This document shows positions 52,354-64,000 of a DNA stretch of 64,000 nt, one piece after another. Position numbers and translations under genes: made by a program. The DNA lies in the NCBI GenBank assembly GCA_022828595.1, contig JAKGHH010000003.1, forward strand, positions 10,044,934-10,108,933. The letters run 5' to 3'. How positions within the stretch are numbered: position 1 is the first letter of the stretch; the number at the start of each line of letters is the position of its first letter. The notes beneath the pieces were generated by a model. That model saw nothing but the letters and a program-made list of their open reading frames with translations. It was not told where the DNA came from and ran no database searches. This DNA is from Nelumbo lutea. Taxonomy: Eukaryota; Streptophyta; Magnoliopsida; Proteales; Nelumbonaceae.

Positions 52354-52644
52354 GGGTCCATTTGCTTTGCGGTAAAAAATGGTCTTGAAATTGAAATGAT
52401 GCATTCTCATAGTGTGTTTAGTACATACATGAATGGGAATGTAAATTAGCATCATCAGGAATGAGGTTTCATTTCTAAGGGAAAGACAGATAATGGCCAT
52501 TCCCTCCATTCCCTCAAATGGGGGAATGCCATTCCAACAGAAAAAGGAATGGGATTCTGTTTCCACCCAACCAAACCGTTAGAATCGGAATAACCTATTC
52601 CGATTCTGATTCTAAACCTCTATCCTTGTGAACCAAACGGGGTC
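52354..52644. mobile_element. Tourist-like MITE, 291 bp
   Basis: TTA lies on both sides (52351-52353, 52645-52647). The ends GGGTCCATTTGCTTTGC and GTGAACCAAACGGGGTC are imperfect inverted repeats. Internal CCATTCC/GGAATGG motifs allow further pairing. Confidence 0.72.
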
Positions 52645-52969
52645 TTAGAACGGTGGTCAGACAGATTTGCAGGTCAGAAAGGCTTGGCAAATATACGGGA
52701 CCATAGAAATGATGTGTTTTTTTAGGGGAAGAACAGCAAATCCGCTTGAGATCATTCTTCAGGCGGACATGTTTCTCTAAAGGATTCTCTCCAGTTTAGT
52801 GCAGTTATAATTTAGAGATTCTCTCCAGTTTGCAGTTATAAGCAGAGAACACTGCATTAATACATTGGAACCTCAATTCCCGTATTACTTTTGATGGGTC
52901 TTGAGACACAACCACACACACAGCAACCACATGATTATATCTAACCTCTTATACTCAGGGTACCTCCAT

Positions 52970-53203
52970 TGTAGAAGTACAACCTGTTATGCAAATGACG
53001 CCACAGAAGCTGAGCTTTGGACAATTATCAGAGGCTTGAAAAAGCTGATCGTGCTAGGCATTACTGAAGTAGTTTTTGTGTCAGATGCAAAGGAAGCTCT
53101 ACTGAAGATTGGAGGAAACACTGAAAACACCAGTTGGCATGAAAAGCCCCTTTTGAATGGAAGTATGGAGCTTCTCTCTTTTTTCCTTAATATATTAAAC
53201 TGA
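52970..53203 (+). mobile_element. RNase H-like retroelement fragment
   Basis: The frame reads YANDATEAELWTIIRGLKKL then VVFVSDAKEALLKIGG, the central alpha-helix and second Asp of the plant LINE RNase H domain. Both ends are missing. It could be the continuation of the LINE broken at 37897, but this is not shown. Confidence 0.6.
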
Positions 53204-56200
53204 TTTATGAAAATAGAAATGGAGTTCTAAGAGCACACGTACTACATAGCTCGTAGGCTTCCTGGAACTACAATTTTTTGGCACAGTAGTCCACCCTTAT
53301 CTACTAACTCAACTTTTTGTACAAGGGGTACCGTTTGTCTCGATGTTTTGAGTGGATCCTGTTTTATCTAAAAATAAATAAAATAAAAATAAAGCTCATC
53401 TCACGAATCACGATGCTTATACCGCTGTCTGGTAAACAATAGGGGTTTCTATCACTGTCTGTTTGTTATCTATCTATCAGAAAGGTAGCAGCTATAGTAG
53501 GCAGTAGCCACTGGTCTTGAACGGCCGATCTTCTCATGTCTGTCTGTTTTGACAGTGAAAATCCTTGATATGACTTGTCTACACGTCACATCGCACATTT
53601 ATAAATGAACACTCATGAGCAACTATTTCATTGGCAGTTACCGGCAGTTAGATCGTCCAGAGTCTGGCTGATATGGTTTAATTTAAGCCAGGTGGCAAAT
53701 TATAATAACTCATATTGGCATACTCCCTAAAGACGCCACCTGTAAATTTTGACTCACTCAGAATTTGATACATTATCCACAAGGACCACAACTCGATTAC
53801 TAACCTGCTTTTCCCTTTTTTTTTTTATTTTATGGGTAGAAATTATTATTTAACAAGTAGGTACAAGGATGGATGGATTCTCTTGCAAATTTGGGTGCAG
53901 TGACATACCATAACGGATATAAATTATTAACAAAGCCATGCTCTCATATATGAGAGTACTTTAACAGGATAAGTTAGGTGGCAAATGGATTTCTTTCAAA
54001 AAAAAAAAAGTTGGCAAATGGATAGTATGGTTAAATTTTCTCTTTTTTTCCTGTTATTTTGGTTCAGAAAACCTCTACTACGGAAACAAGAAAAAAAAAC
54101 GTTTCATCCCTTAGAATTAATAAGTAAAAAACGAAAAAGGGGAAATCGAGGAGAAAAGATGTACCTGAATCAAAATTTTGGCCTTGAGCAATGATGCTGC
54201 AAGGGACTTTTAGTAGGATAGTTAACACTTGACTAGTGATGATTTTCTTAGATTTTGGTCAGTATAGCCACCAGTTCGAACAATAAAATTCACAGTGTAA
54301 GAGCTCGATTGATGATTAGAATGATAGAGCAATGGCAGTGGGGTGATAAGAAGGAAAATTAGGGAAGTAAACGGGACCGAAAGAGGTTGGGTTTCTGTTA
54401 AAATCGAATGGGGAATCTGAGAAGAATTGCATTGCTGTAAGTCATCTGTTCTTGTCGATGGGGAACAACGAACATGGACAATTGCGACCATGGCTCGTGG
54501 GAGGAGGAAAAGGAAAGGAAAAAATAGAAAAGATAACTGAGGAAAAGAATGAGGGAAAGAGATGGGGAGGATGAGAGAAGAGGGATCACTAGGGAGAAAC
54601 TCAAGGTGGTTGCTGCTGTTTCGCCTTCGGAGGGAGAAGACAATGAACATTAGAAGAAAAATAATAAAATAATAGATAATTCCTTTTAACGAGGAAAACG
54701 TTTAGATGAAAAGCACATTAGCTGGAACAGGTGTCGCACATCTATTAAGTGCTCACTCATTGTGCTTACCTGACTTGCCTACTACATCCGGATCCATTTC
54801 TTTGTGGTGCAATCATGGTAAAAAAAGTGCAACATTCAAAACCCCAATACACCTCTTCAAGCATATTAGCTAGGGTATATCGAAATTTTGAACAATTTCA
54901 TTCGCATTAGCAAATGCAAGGTAGTGAAAATGAACAAAGTGGAAATTCTGGTTCACTTATCCTTTTAATCTTATTTTTTTTATATTGCAAATAAATAAAA
55001 CAAAGTAAAACCTAGAACAATAGTAGATTAGAGTTATGAACCTAAAAAAAAATAAGAGTTTGCACTCAATTCATTTGCAATTTCGCTCAGTTTAAAAGGA
55101 ATACAAATACAAATTTGTAGAGTGCAAAACTCAACCGGAACTGGACTGCAAACAAATCGGACAGGCTTAAAAGTATCGCTGTCAATTAACTCCAAAAGTT
55201 TGATATTCTATTTGATTTTGAATCCGATTATTCTACATTTGAATATTAGAATTTATATCTAATTAATAATTGGATTTGGCACAAATTTAAATCCATCCAA
55301 TCCTATTAAAAAATGAATCTGATAAAAAATATTATTTATATAAATATATGTACTATAATTATGTATACATATAAATATTATATAACTATATAATGTGTCA
55401 AATGGGCTTTTTGGCCACTTAATGGGCCAAGCTTGGGTAACTTGTTTAGCCCATGAACGCTCGTGGCTCCTTTGTCATGACCGGTGAATTGATTTTGGGA
55501 TGGAACCAAAAATTTGAGCAAGGAAAGTTCATTAATAGACCCTGCGGGTCGGGCTTAACACTTATGATGAATCAGGAACTCTAGTTTTGAATCTGCAACA
55601 TGGACATGAATTTATCATCCACCAGCCTGTTTGTAAGCCTTGGTTAGTTTTCTTAGTTTCATTGTCATTTGTCAATCTGGGGAAATGGTCTAGGCCTAAG
55701 ATCTAGAAGAACATGATAATCAGGGGCACTTAGACTTCTAAGGATAAGCCTACTTCGAAATTATGCATTTATACAACAAATGAGAGATAAAACGTTACAA
55801 CTTACAAAACAAATTTGTCCTCCTAATCTACTGTTGCATACATAGATATATATCTGAATTCCACAATTATGGTATTGGGTGCTCCTCCTGAGTCTAGTCA
55901 TCATCCTTGAATTCCCTGTAAAAAAAAACCCAATCTATTTTTCATGTCATCAGGTTGTTGGGGTTGTAAAATATCTGCCTAATGACTATTTTTTTTTAAT
56001 GGATCGACAGTTTGATCATCCAAGTCAGTATGCCGCTGACCAATTCAACGGTTTTGGCCAGAGATCAGGTTTGGGTTAAAATGAAATTGGTTATCTGGAC
56101 GGTTCTCAGATCGAATGGTTTAATCCTCTAGGTCCGATCAATAGCGATTCAAAAACATTGGTTATCACAATAAAATTAATGGGCGCATCCATTTTAAGGA

Positions 56201-59200
56201 ATACATTTTCCTAAGGGGGAGGCATATATGTAGTGGGGCTTTTAAACCATGATTTTCAAAGCTGTATTGGATTAGAAAGTTGGACTAGAAAAATCGGGAA
56301 TAACCAGTTCCATTTTATCCTAGAACCATCTTTTTGGTCAAAAACCATTGATTTGTCCAACAAACTGCTGGCATAGATGGTCAAACCAGTGGTTTTTAGA
56401 CATTTTTTATTTCTTTTGTCAGAACAGGCCATCTATTTGATACAAACGGTTGGATCGTTTAACCCAAGAACTGAACCCCTGAACCATTGGTTATCCGATT
56501 CAGTTTTAAAAACCTTGTTTTAAACCATCTCATCTCTTACCCACAAGACACCACTTCCCTGCATTGGAAATACAATCTCCCGTATGGAAGAATTTGAGCG
56601 TATAAAATCTGAGCTCCTCTTAAACCGGTTTTTGGTACGAAATCTTCTGGAAATCGCATCAAATTGGACCAGAAATACCCCTACATTTTCTAATTATGTC
56701 ATAGGTGGTCCTTACATTTATCAGATGTATCAAAAACTCTCTCCTGATTGGGTTTTGTAGCCAGTAAAGACAGGGCTTGCGCTTGTTTGAAGTAGATCCG
56801 TAGCCTAAAATAGGACCCACTGAAGCGTGAATATTGGTGAAAGAGGTTCACGGAATATTCTCGCTTAGATTTGAAAGAGAGGGAAGTTAAATAATTAACC
56901 ACTAAATTCACAAATTGGAAGGAGTACGTTCGCACTTCTATAAACAGCATAGTTAAATAATTAAGCAAATAAGTATTATAATAAGTACGGAAGGATAAAA
57001 TAAAAACATGTGAAGTGATTTTTATTTTTGTTTGTTTTTTTTTTTTTATTACTGCAATTGAAAATGGAAGCATGTGAAGTGAATATACATAGTGGAAATA
57101 TTGAATTCAATGAAAGAATTTGCAAGCTTATGCTCCATTACTGTAACTCGATGTAGAATGAAGCCAACACTGACACGTTTATAGTAAAAGACTTCCTCCA
57201 ATTTCCAATTAAGCCAAAACCGAGCTTATTGGCACATTCGTCTCCAACCTGATACCATCCCATCAGCCCGTGCATGATGAAACCCTACAATCTCTGCCGT
57301 GTTATCTGGTTTTAGATCGGTTGTAATTATTGGTCCGGCCATCGGGGACTACACGTAAAATAAATTATTATACCAATTCCAAGGTCTGGATGCAGGACTG
57401 ATTGACTGGGCATCTGAACAGGGGTCAGGGACTCAGGGCTAGGTAGCCTCTGCAATACACGTAAGGGCGGTAATTCTTGTCCTGAGATCTTCCCCCGGTT
57501 TTGCTTTGATTTCTGTTGGCGTCACTGAATTGGGTCTGGCTTTGGATTTGGCAGTTTCGAAGCCAACATGAATTGGCCCTGCGACGAGAACGAAAAAAAA
57601 TAAAAAAAAAAAAGTCTCGGATGAATATTTTCCACATTCGGATTTCGGACTGACTAGTGACTAGTGAATAGTGACTACCTCTCGGCGGTATCGTCCATTG
57701 CCATACACGCAGCGTACCAAATAACAAAATACTACGTAAACGTAGTACTCGAATGTCAAGTTTTCAACTGCAGCAGTACCTTTGAGGAGGACCGAGGACG
57801 GACCTTCCTAGATCAGTCTTTTGGACATGAATAATTTATTCGAGACGGAGTCTGCATGTTCAAACTTGAGAAGAGTGGTGATCCAATGAGCGCCTTCTCG
57901 TTGACGTCGTGTCTGCATTGGTCTCATATTGAGAACGAACGAGAGTGCAGAGTCGCATTCCCACTTATTGGATGGAGTGGATCCTCCTCGTCCACTCTAA
58001 GCTTATTCACAAGTGACAAGGGAGAAGATAAGAGACAAGTTAGCGGTGGATAGTGGATACTGCAGTACTGAGCTAGAGCCAAGAGGTTAAATTGTTGCTA
58101 CTTGGTGGATTATAACCTTTGGTCCTTGGCCTTTCTGAAACATTTCAACCATCTTACCGACAGTTTCCGTGCATGCGTTTGGTTTCTTTCAAGCTGATGG
58201 GATAGCCAGCCGTGTGTTCCATGTGTTAGAAAGCAAGAAAATGTAGATTTGGCGCGGCTTAATTTGTACAACTACAACACTTGTGACGGACTTTCTTATA
58301 CTTGGTTCACTAGTTGATAATTAATTACCATGCACGGTCGGTAACTCGGTACCTGTGGAGACTTCAATATATTCATATTCAGCCCTCATATATTGGACAA
58401 CAAAACCCAATATTATTAACAAGGTCAAATGCATGGGAAAAGCGGTGGCAGGTAAATTTGCCCAAGGTGCCAAATGGCTGGTTCGTAAGGTATTTACCTG
58501 GTTGTGGTGGATACTTGAGATCGAGTACTCCTACCTGCAACAGGTTTGGGAGGTTATTTGACTTATGGGTCTTGGAGATGGGCTACCTTGTTGGGTAGTT
58601 ATATAGAGCAAAAATAAATAAAGGTGATTAAAAATTTAGGGATGCATCCAATAAATTTTCATATTATTTTTTGTTTTTATATAAATTGTTATATATATTT
58701 TTTAAATTTTGAAAAATTAAATCAGACCGAATCATGTTTAGATATTCAACATCGATCCTTTAACAGATTTGAATTCGGATTTGGATTTTATCAATATTGT
58801 GGGATCCAATCAGATCTTTAAATTGGATTGGACCTACCATATTTATACCATCAAAATGAACTCAAATATAACTCAATTTGAATTCAATCTGATCCTTTTG
58901 CATCGCTTGATCAGGCCAAGAAAAAGGCCTAATCCTCTCCTCACTTGAAAAGTGGGGAATCTAGGGTTGGGTTTGATTAGATCGAAAGGGGTTATTCAGA
59001 GTGAGAATTACGTTCCTCTGGCCATGGGGTACTTGCAATCGACAGTTTTTAGACAAAAGTCAAGCAAAAGGAACTGAATGAGGAGGTAATGTATCATGTG
59101 CAGAAAATGAAAATAGCCAAAGATTTGTCATTAACAGGGTTATGGTCGTAGTTTTAAAAATATTAAGATTAAAAATTAAAACAGTTTGACGTCTAATTTT

Positions 59201-60501
59201 GAGGATTCAAAGTAAAGGCTACATTGTCACATGTGACCAGTTATCTACTTACCATAGAGATTCAATTTACATGGTTCACATTAATCACACAAAGCAGTAC
59301 TATTAGCTTCGTGGAGTTGAGAGAGACATGTTTTAGATTTGTCTCCTTAGTTAATTATTGTTTTAGTTTTTTAATTTGAAAATAGCACAGGAGCAGAGAA
59401 ATTAAGAATAAGGTAACCACTTAATTAATTATCCTACCTTAATCTGTTGCAAGGATTCACATCCACAGCAAGCAAGTTGGATTTTTTATTTTTTCTTTCG
59501 GTTCAAGAAATTGCTCTGATAGCCAGAGCAGAGCAACACAGAGTTTCACGTTCGGCATTAAAATTGCCAAAGCACTTTCGTGTGTAAACGTTGGATATTT
59601 TTTCTTACTTTAGGCCTACCTTGAAGAAATGAAACACTAGACTAGGGGTGAAGAGAAGATGGATACTTGGGTTTACTCTCACGTGAAATGCTTGGAGAAA
59701 GGGAGATTACTTTGAATTTTAATTCATGTTGATTGATTTGAGTGGAATTTCAACTTGGAAAAATGTAAAAAATTAAACAACAAGATGTCCCTTTAATTGG
59801 ATTCCTAAGTTTGTCTCTACGTCGTCATCTGTTTTTTTTTTTTTTAACCATCTTAATCTCTTCTTTTAATTTACAACTATTTGAATATTAAATCCATCAA
59901 TCAGATACGTGGACTCTATAGTGGGATCTGATGGGAACCGGGAAGTTGAAGAAGAGAGCGGATTGTCGCCATAATCCTAAGTGGGATCATGGTGTGGTCG
60001 TGGGAGATGGGATTGGCGTAGAAGAAGAGAGAAAGACAAAAGCTTCCAGATGGGACGGATCCACAGCTTCAGCTTCCCATGGAGGCACGGAGAGACGATT
60101 TCACACTTACATATGTTATTTTGCAAAACTGGCAAGTCTGGCATCGGCATTTTTATACATACACTAATTCTCTCTCTGATTGTTAATTAATAAATTTCCA
60201 TCGGATTACAACTTGCCGACTTGATGTTGATGTTGCATTTACACTAAATATTAATATTAACTTCATCTACATCTATACGTACGCTGTCCGCACGTACGGC
60301 CCTAGAATCTTGTAAGTATCATCATATTTGCACTTTGCAGGGATGCATGGGCTTCTTTGCCCTTGCCACGTGTGGCTTAGTGTGACCACGTGTACTGTTT
60401 CCCGTTCTTTGCAAAAACCAGCTAGTCGTTAGATTACAATAAATGAATAATCAGCCAATCGTTAGATTAAAATAAATAAATAATCAACCCATCGAGCTTG
60501 C
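53204..60501. other. Long gene-poor stretch
   Basis: No domain-bearing frame was found on either strand. The open frames at 54222-54650 (minus, Ser/Phe/Leu-rich), 57425-57727 (minus), 58314-58598 (plus) and 59931-60190 (plus) have no recognisable motifs or introns. 55170-55420 and 58640-58860 are AT-rich with GGATTTGGAT/AATCCGATT motifs resembling halves of the hAT element at 60510, possibly old relatives. 56250-56520 has GATTCAGTTTTAAAAACC-type sequence, perhaps an old DNA element. Confidence 0.4.
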
Positions 60502-60509
60502 ATTTCAGG

Positions 60510-60688
60510 TAAGGGTGCAAATGGATCGGATGATCTTTGAGATCCGATCTTATTTGATCGAATTCGGATTAGATCAAAAAATAGGATTCGATTAGAAATT
60601 GGATTTGGATTATCTCTATTAAATTCGAGAAGATCTGATTCTAATATATTATATTTATAAATATAAATATATATAATACACATATATG

Positions 60689-60727
<39 letters not shown>

Positions 60728-60929
60728 ACTTGTTATGTTATTTACTTTTTATAAAACATATATATAATGAAAATAATTAAATAACACTTGCATTTTTTTG
60801 TTTTTACTTTATTTAAATTAGTATATTTTATTTTTTTAATAATTTATTAATTTTTAAAGAAAAAAATCAATTAGATAGATCCGAAGGTCCAATTGAATTC
60901 AAATTGGATTAAACCCATTTGTATTCCTA
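60510..60929. mobile_element. Nonautonomous hAT element, 420 bp
   Basis: The 8-bp flanks ATTTCAGG (60502-60509) and ATTTCAAG (60930-60937) differ at one base. The ends TAAGGGTGCAAATGGATC and (reverse complement of the right end) TAGGAATACAAATGGGTT are imperfect inverted repeats. The interior is very AT-rich with a TA run at about 60686-60720. Confidence 0.75.
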
Positions 60930-60937
60930 ATTTCAAG

Positions 60938-63900
60938 CTTCACCTTCGGGAGTATAGATCTGTCCTCACAAAATGCGCCTTAAAAACACCCTATACGCAC
61001 ATTTCAGACTGTATTAAAAACATCTTCCGTACTTGTCATTGAGAGGCAGTAAACGGTTGGAATGTGCTATAGACCTCACCCTTCATTCGTTCTACCAACG
61101 GGTAGCAATTTTTCACGTGACCAAACACGTACCAATCCATCCCAATTTTTTTCTTTTGTTTTTCTGTGTCGGTTTAACTTTAAACCCACCGGTTCAGATA
61201 ATGAGAGAACAAATTCCGAAAAATGATTCCGATTAAACCAGTACAAGCTTCTAGCAGTTCAATTAATTGCCGGCCGGGCTTTTGATTTTTTAAGTCAACC
61301 CGGATTGATTGAGAACAATAAATAAACCAGACCTGCAGGCTGCAGGTTCAGACCACCACATCCGTAGCATGAGGACGTAACAGAGAAAATCTAGAATATA
61401 GTTTCAAAAACTTGGACAAACTTCTCGGTCCGTGAGTGTTAGGGCTTTTAGGCCCATTAATTCGTCAGGAATATAAGGACAAATTTATGACAGCCCTTGC
61501 CATCCGCAATTTAAGTATCACTACACCCATGGACTTTTAAAGCTTCCAACTGCTTAGCCCAAAAAACGGAAAAAAAAAAAAAAAAAAACTTCAAACTGAA
61601 ATATCACATGTCCAGCGCCACCACCACCAGGTCCACCAGCAACCGCAGCGCAGAAATGAGATCCCTTGAACATTAAGCAAGTAAGAACAATGATACATTT
61701 TGTTCTTTATAAAAAAAATAAAAATCCCTTTGGTGAAAACACTCTTCCAACTTATATATTCCTGGTAATTGAATAGAAGGTAGCACATCTGTTTTAATAT
61801 ATATGAAGGAATAGTTATAGAATTATCTTAGTGTTGATGCGGGAACAGAAAAGGAAAACTAATAATTTTATTGCATTTAGTACGTACGGGAGGGGCCCAA
61901 AGTTCACGAGCATGTGCATGTGAGCACATAAGGACGGCTACGAAGGTCGTAGTCAAGGCCAACTTCCCAAAAGTCTTTATCATGTTCATGGTGGTTGGTG
62001 GTCACTGGTCGCACAATAGAATTCAATTGAGTAACCAAGTTCAGGTTTATGTGAAATAATAAATTAATTATAAACTTACAAAGGTAAAAGAAAAATATGT
62101 GGATTAAATGAAATTTGATGAATATTTGTGGTATTCTACCTACTAAGGTGTAGAAGGGCTCTGCATTCAGTGGTGCATAGTATGCAATGCACCGTAGTCT
62201 AGTGGTTGGCACCTGTAATTTACAGTTTAAAAAGAATCAACTTAAACTACAGCTAAGAAGCTCCCTCCAAGCATATTATTAAGTAAATATGTTGGTGAGA
62301 AGGTTGATAAAATAAGTAGCCATTTGTCCGGTCAGCGCCGGAAACCGGGGCGCAAAAGCCTTATGTTTCTCTGTTTCATTTTTGATCTGTAACGGTTTTC
62401 GGGAAAGGTCGCAAATCGAAGCAAGCGGATGGATGACGTGTACGTATTTCTAGTCAAAGGGTGAAGGTGGAATATTAAGGGAAAATTTTCGATTAATATC
62501 TTGTATTTTGTCTTTATTTATAACTTAATTTTCAATTTTAACAGACCCCCAGCCATTGTCATCACGTGTTCTTATATGCGAATTAAATAATTAATTTTTT
62601 TTAAATTACCTTTATTGAAGGGAAAACTTGCCTCCCTGAGATGCTCAATTACTTCTTCAGCTTACCTAATTAACCAAATATATATATATATATAATAAGA
62701 TTTCACAAAAAAGTTCATAAAATGTTTTAAGTAAAAACATGCCCTCTGAAATAAAAAAATAAAAAAAAAAAGAACAACAAAGATAAGGAAAAAAGAACAT
62801 TGCTCTTTATTATGGTCGACCCTTTCTATTCTGATGAATAATGAAGTGGGGTTCAGGTTGAGACTTGAGATCAGCTGATGCAGCGGTAGAGGGTGATACT
62901 GTCGCCGACAGGGAGCTGGCAGATCTCGATCCTGTGATACCTAACATTCTTGCGGACGGGTGCGTCCAGCGGACTGGCGGAGTCACCACCGACCCATTCT
63001 TAGAGGGTGTTGTCGTACACTCGTACCCAATTACACCCCCCAACCTTCACCAGCCTCTTGTGGTAGTTGAATAGTTGTCCTTGTCTGTGTCCACAAATTT
63101 GAAATCAAACGTCCAATTATACTTTCCCTTCATATTCACAAAGCCCAAATATAAAAAAAAAAAATCACTATTTGTTGTTGATTTAACAATTAAAGGAAGA
63201 AAGACTCAGAGATGGATGGTGGTGGGTTAATAAGGAAGAAAGGATAAGTTACTTACATCTTCGATCATTTGGTTGAGAATAGGTAGAGCAGGGCCTTCCC
63301 GGAAATCGCTCTTGGAATTCAAACTTGTACTATTGCGGACACTCAAACCCCAATACAGACAGAGAAAAAGGATGTACCGAGTTACATAGAAAATAAAAAA
63401 ATTTGGATCAAAATCAAATAAAGTCAATAAAAAAACCCTTGTAATAAGTCGATAAAAAAACCCTTGTGCAAGGCTCCATTACAGCGGCAAATGCGCTCTG
63501 TTGCCATGTGCGGATGGAAGCCATGTGTGCAAGGTTTTTTGCTTTTAGGATATCTGGTAGATATTCTCTATGCGCGGATAGAATGAATGTGCTGCAGCTT
63601 GTGCAAGGGATTCATAGTTCAGAGAAGCTCAAAAGGAGGAAGAACCGAATCATGATATATTACCATCTGGTCAGAGTCCTGCTCCAGCTATTACTTGAAC
63701 TTTACGAGGCTCGGCCTACAGCTTCTATTGATTTATTTGCAGAGAAGAATCAAAAAGCTCAGGTGGACGGCGCTCCTGAAGGGAGGAGAAGCGATTGGAG
63801 AGAAAAACGATAGAGAGGAGACGAGAGAAGAAGACGAAAGAAGAAGAGGAAGGTTTAATGCCTGCATACTACTTCGCTGATTTCAGCTTGTGCAAGGCTC

Positions 63901-64000
63901 CGATATAATTTCCGACCGATATCAGCTATTCCGATGTCATATTCCACTTGCACCAACGGGGGCAGAAGGCATTTTCGTCATTTCAAAAAGTCATCCATTC
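60938..64000. other. Gene-poor stretch to the window end
   Basis: AT-rich sequence with a CCA repeat near 61617-61645, a TA run near 62680 and A-runs. A minus-strand open frame at 62810-63074 (Ser/Thr/Pro-rich) and one at 63227-63427 ending in a donor-like GAT|GTAAGT could be exons of an unknown gene, but no family was recognised. CTTGTGCAAGG occurs near 63467, 63598 and 63889. Confidence 0.35.

Noticed and set aside
54222..54650. 142-codon minus-strand frame
   Set aside because: Low-complexity Ser/Phe/Leu composition, no motif, and an overlapping alternative frame of similar quality.
58314..58598. Two overlapping plus-strand frames (94 and 68 codons)
   Set aside because: No similarity recognised and no promoter or intron signals.
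62810..63427. Possible two-exon minus-strand gene
   Set aside because: One donor-like site fits, but no acceptor-frame combination or domain supports it; kept only as a note.

Overview
This is nuclear DNA of a flowering plant. The evidence is three intron-bearing plant genes with GT-AG splice sites (a DRM-type DNA methyltransferase, a polygalacturonase and a GSK3/shaggy-like kinase) in an AT-rich background full of Ty1/copia, Ty3/gypsy Tat-type, L1-type LINE, hAT, Mutator-like and Tourist-like elements. The species cannot be named from the sequence; the repeat load suggests a medium or large, probably woody, angiosperm genome. No bacterial operons, CRISPR arrays, rRNA genes or tRNA genes were recognised.

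Layout. 1-3144: nested retrotransposon remnants (gypsy gag and LTR on the minus strand, copia RT-RNase H and 3' LTR on the plus strand). 4101 to about 13000 (minus): 5' half of a DRM-like de novo DNA methyltransferase gene whose introns hold LINE tails, two hAT elements and a Mutator MITE; its remaining exons are not in the window. 13000-17050: MITE-rich spacer. 17135-20063 (plus): complete nine-exon polygalacturonase (467 aa). 21545-27929 (minus): complete twelve-exon GSK3/shaggy-like kinase (409 aa), with a probable 5'UTR exon near 30589-30895 and a 2.6 kb leader intron. 31480-37897: LINE copies and small MITEs. 37898-48054 (plus): decayed Tat-lineage Ty3/gypsy element with two RNase H domains and a spliced antisense gene on the minus strand that has its own TATA box. 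48064-52164 (minus): nonautonomous LTR element made largely of minisatellites. 52165-64000: RNase H fragment, a Tourist-like MITE, one hAT element and long gene-poor AT-rich sequence.

The three host genes have unrelated jobs: silencing-directed DNA methylation, pectin cleavage in the cell wall, and brassinosteroid/stress-type kinase signalling. Their exons are intact and in frame, whereas nearly every mobile element carries stops or frameshifts. The polygalacturonase and the methyltransferase point away from each other; the polygalacturonase and the kinase converge. All exon borders were read by eye from splice consensus and reading-frame continuity, not from transcript data.
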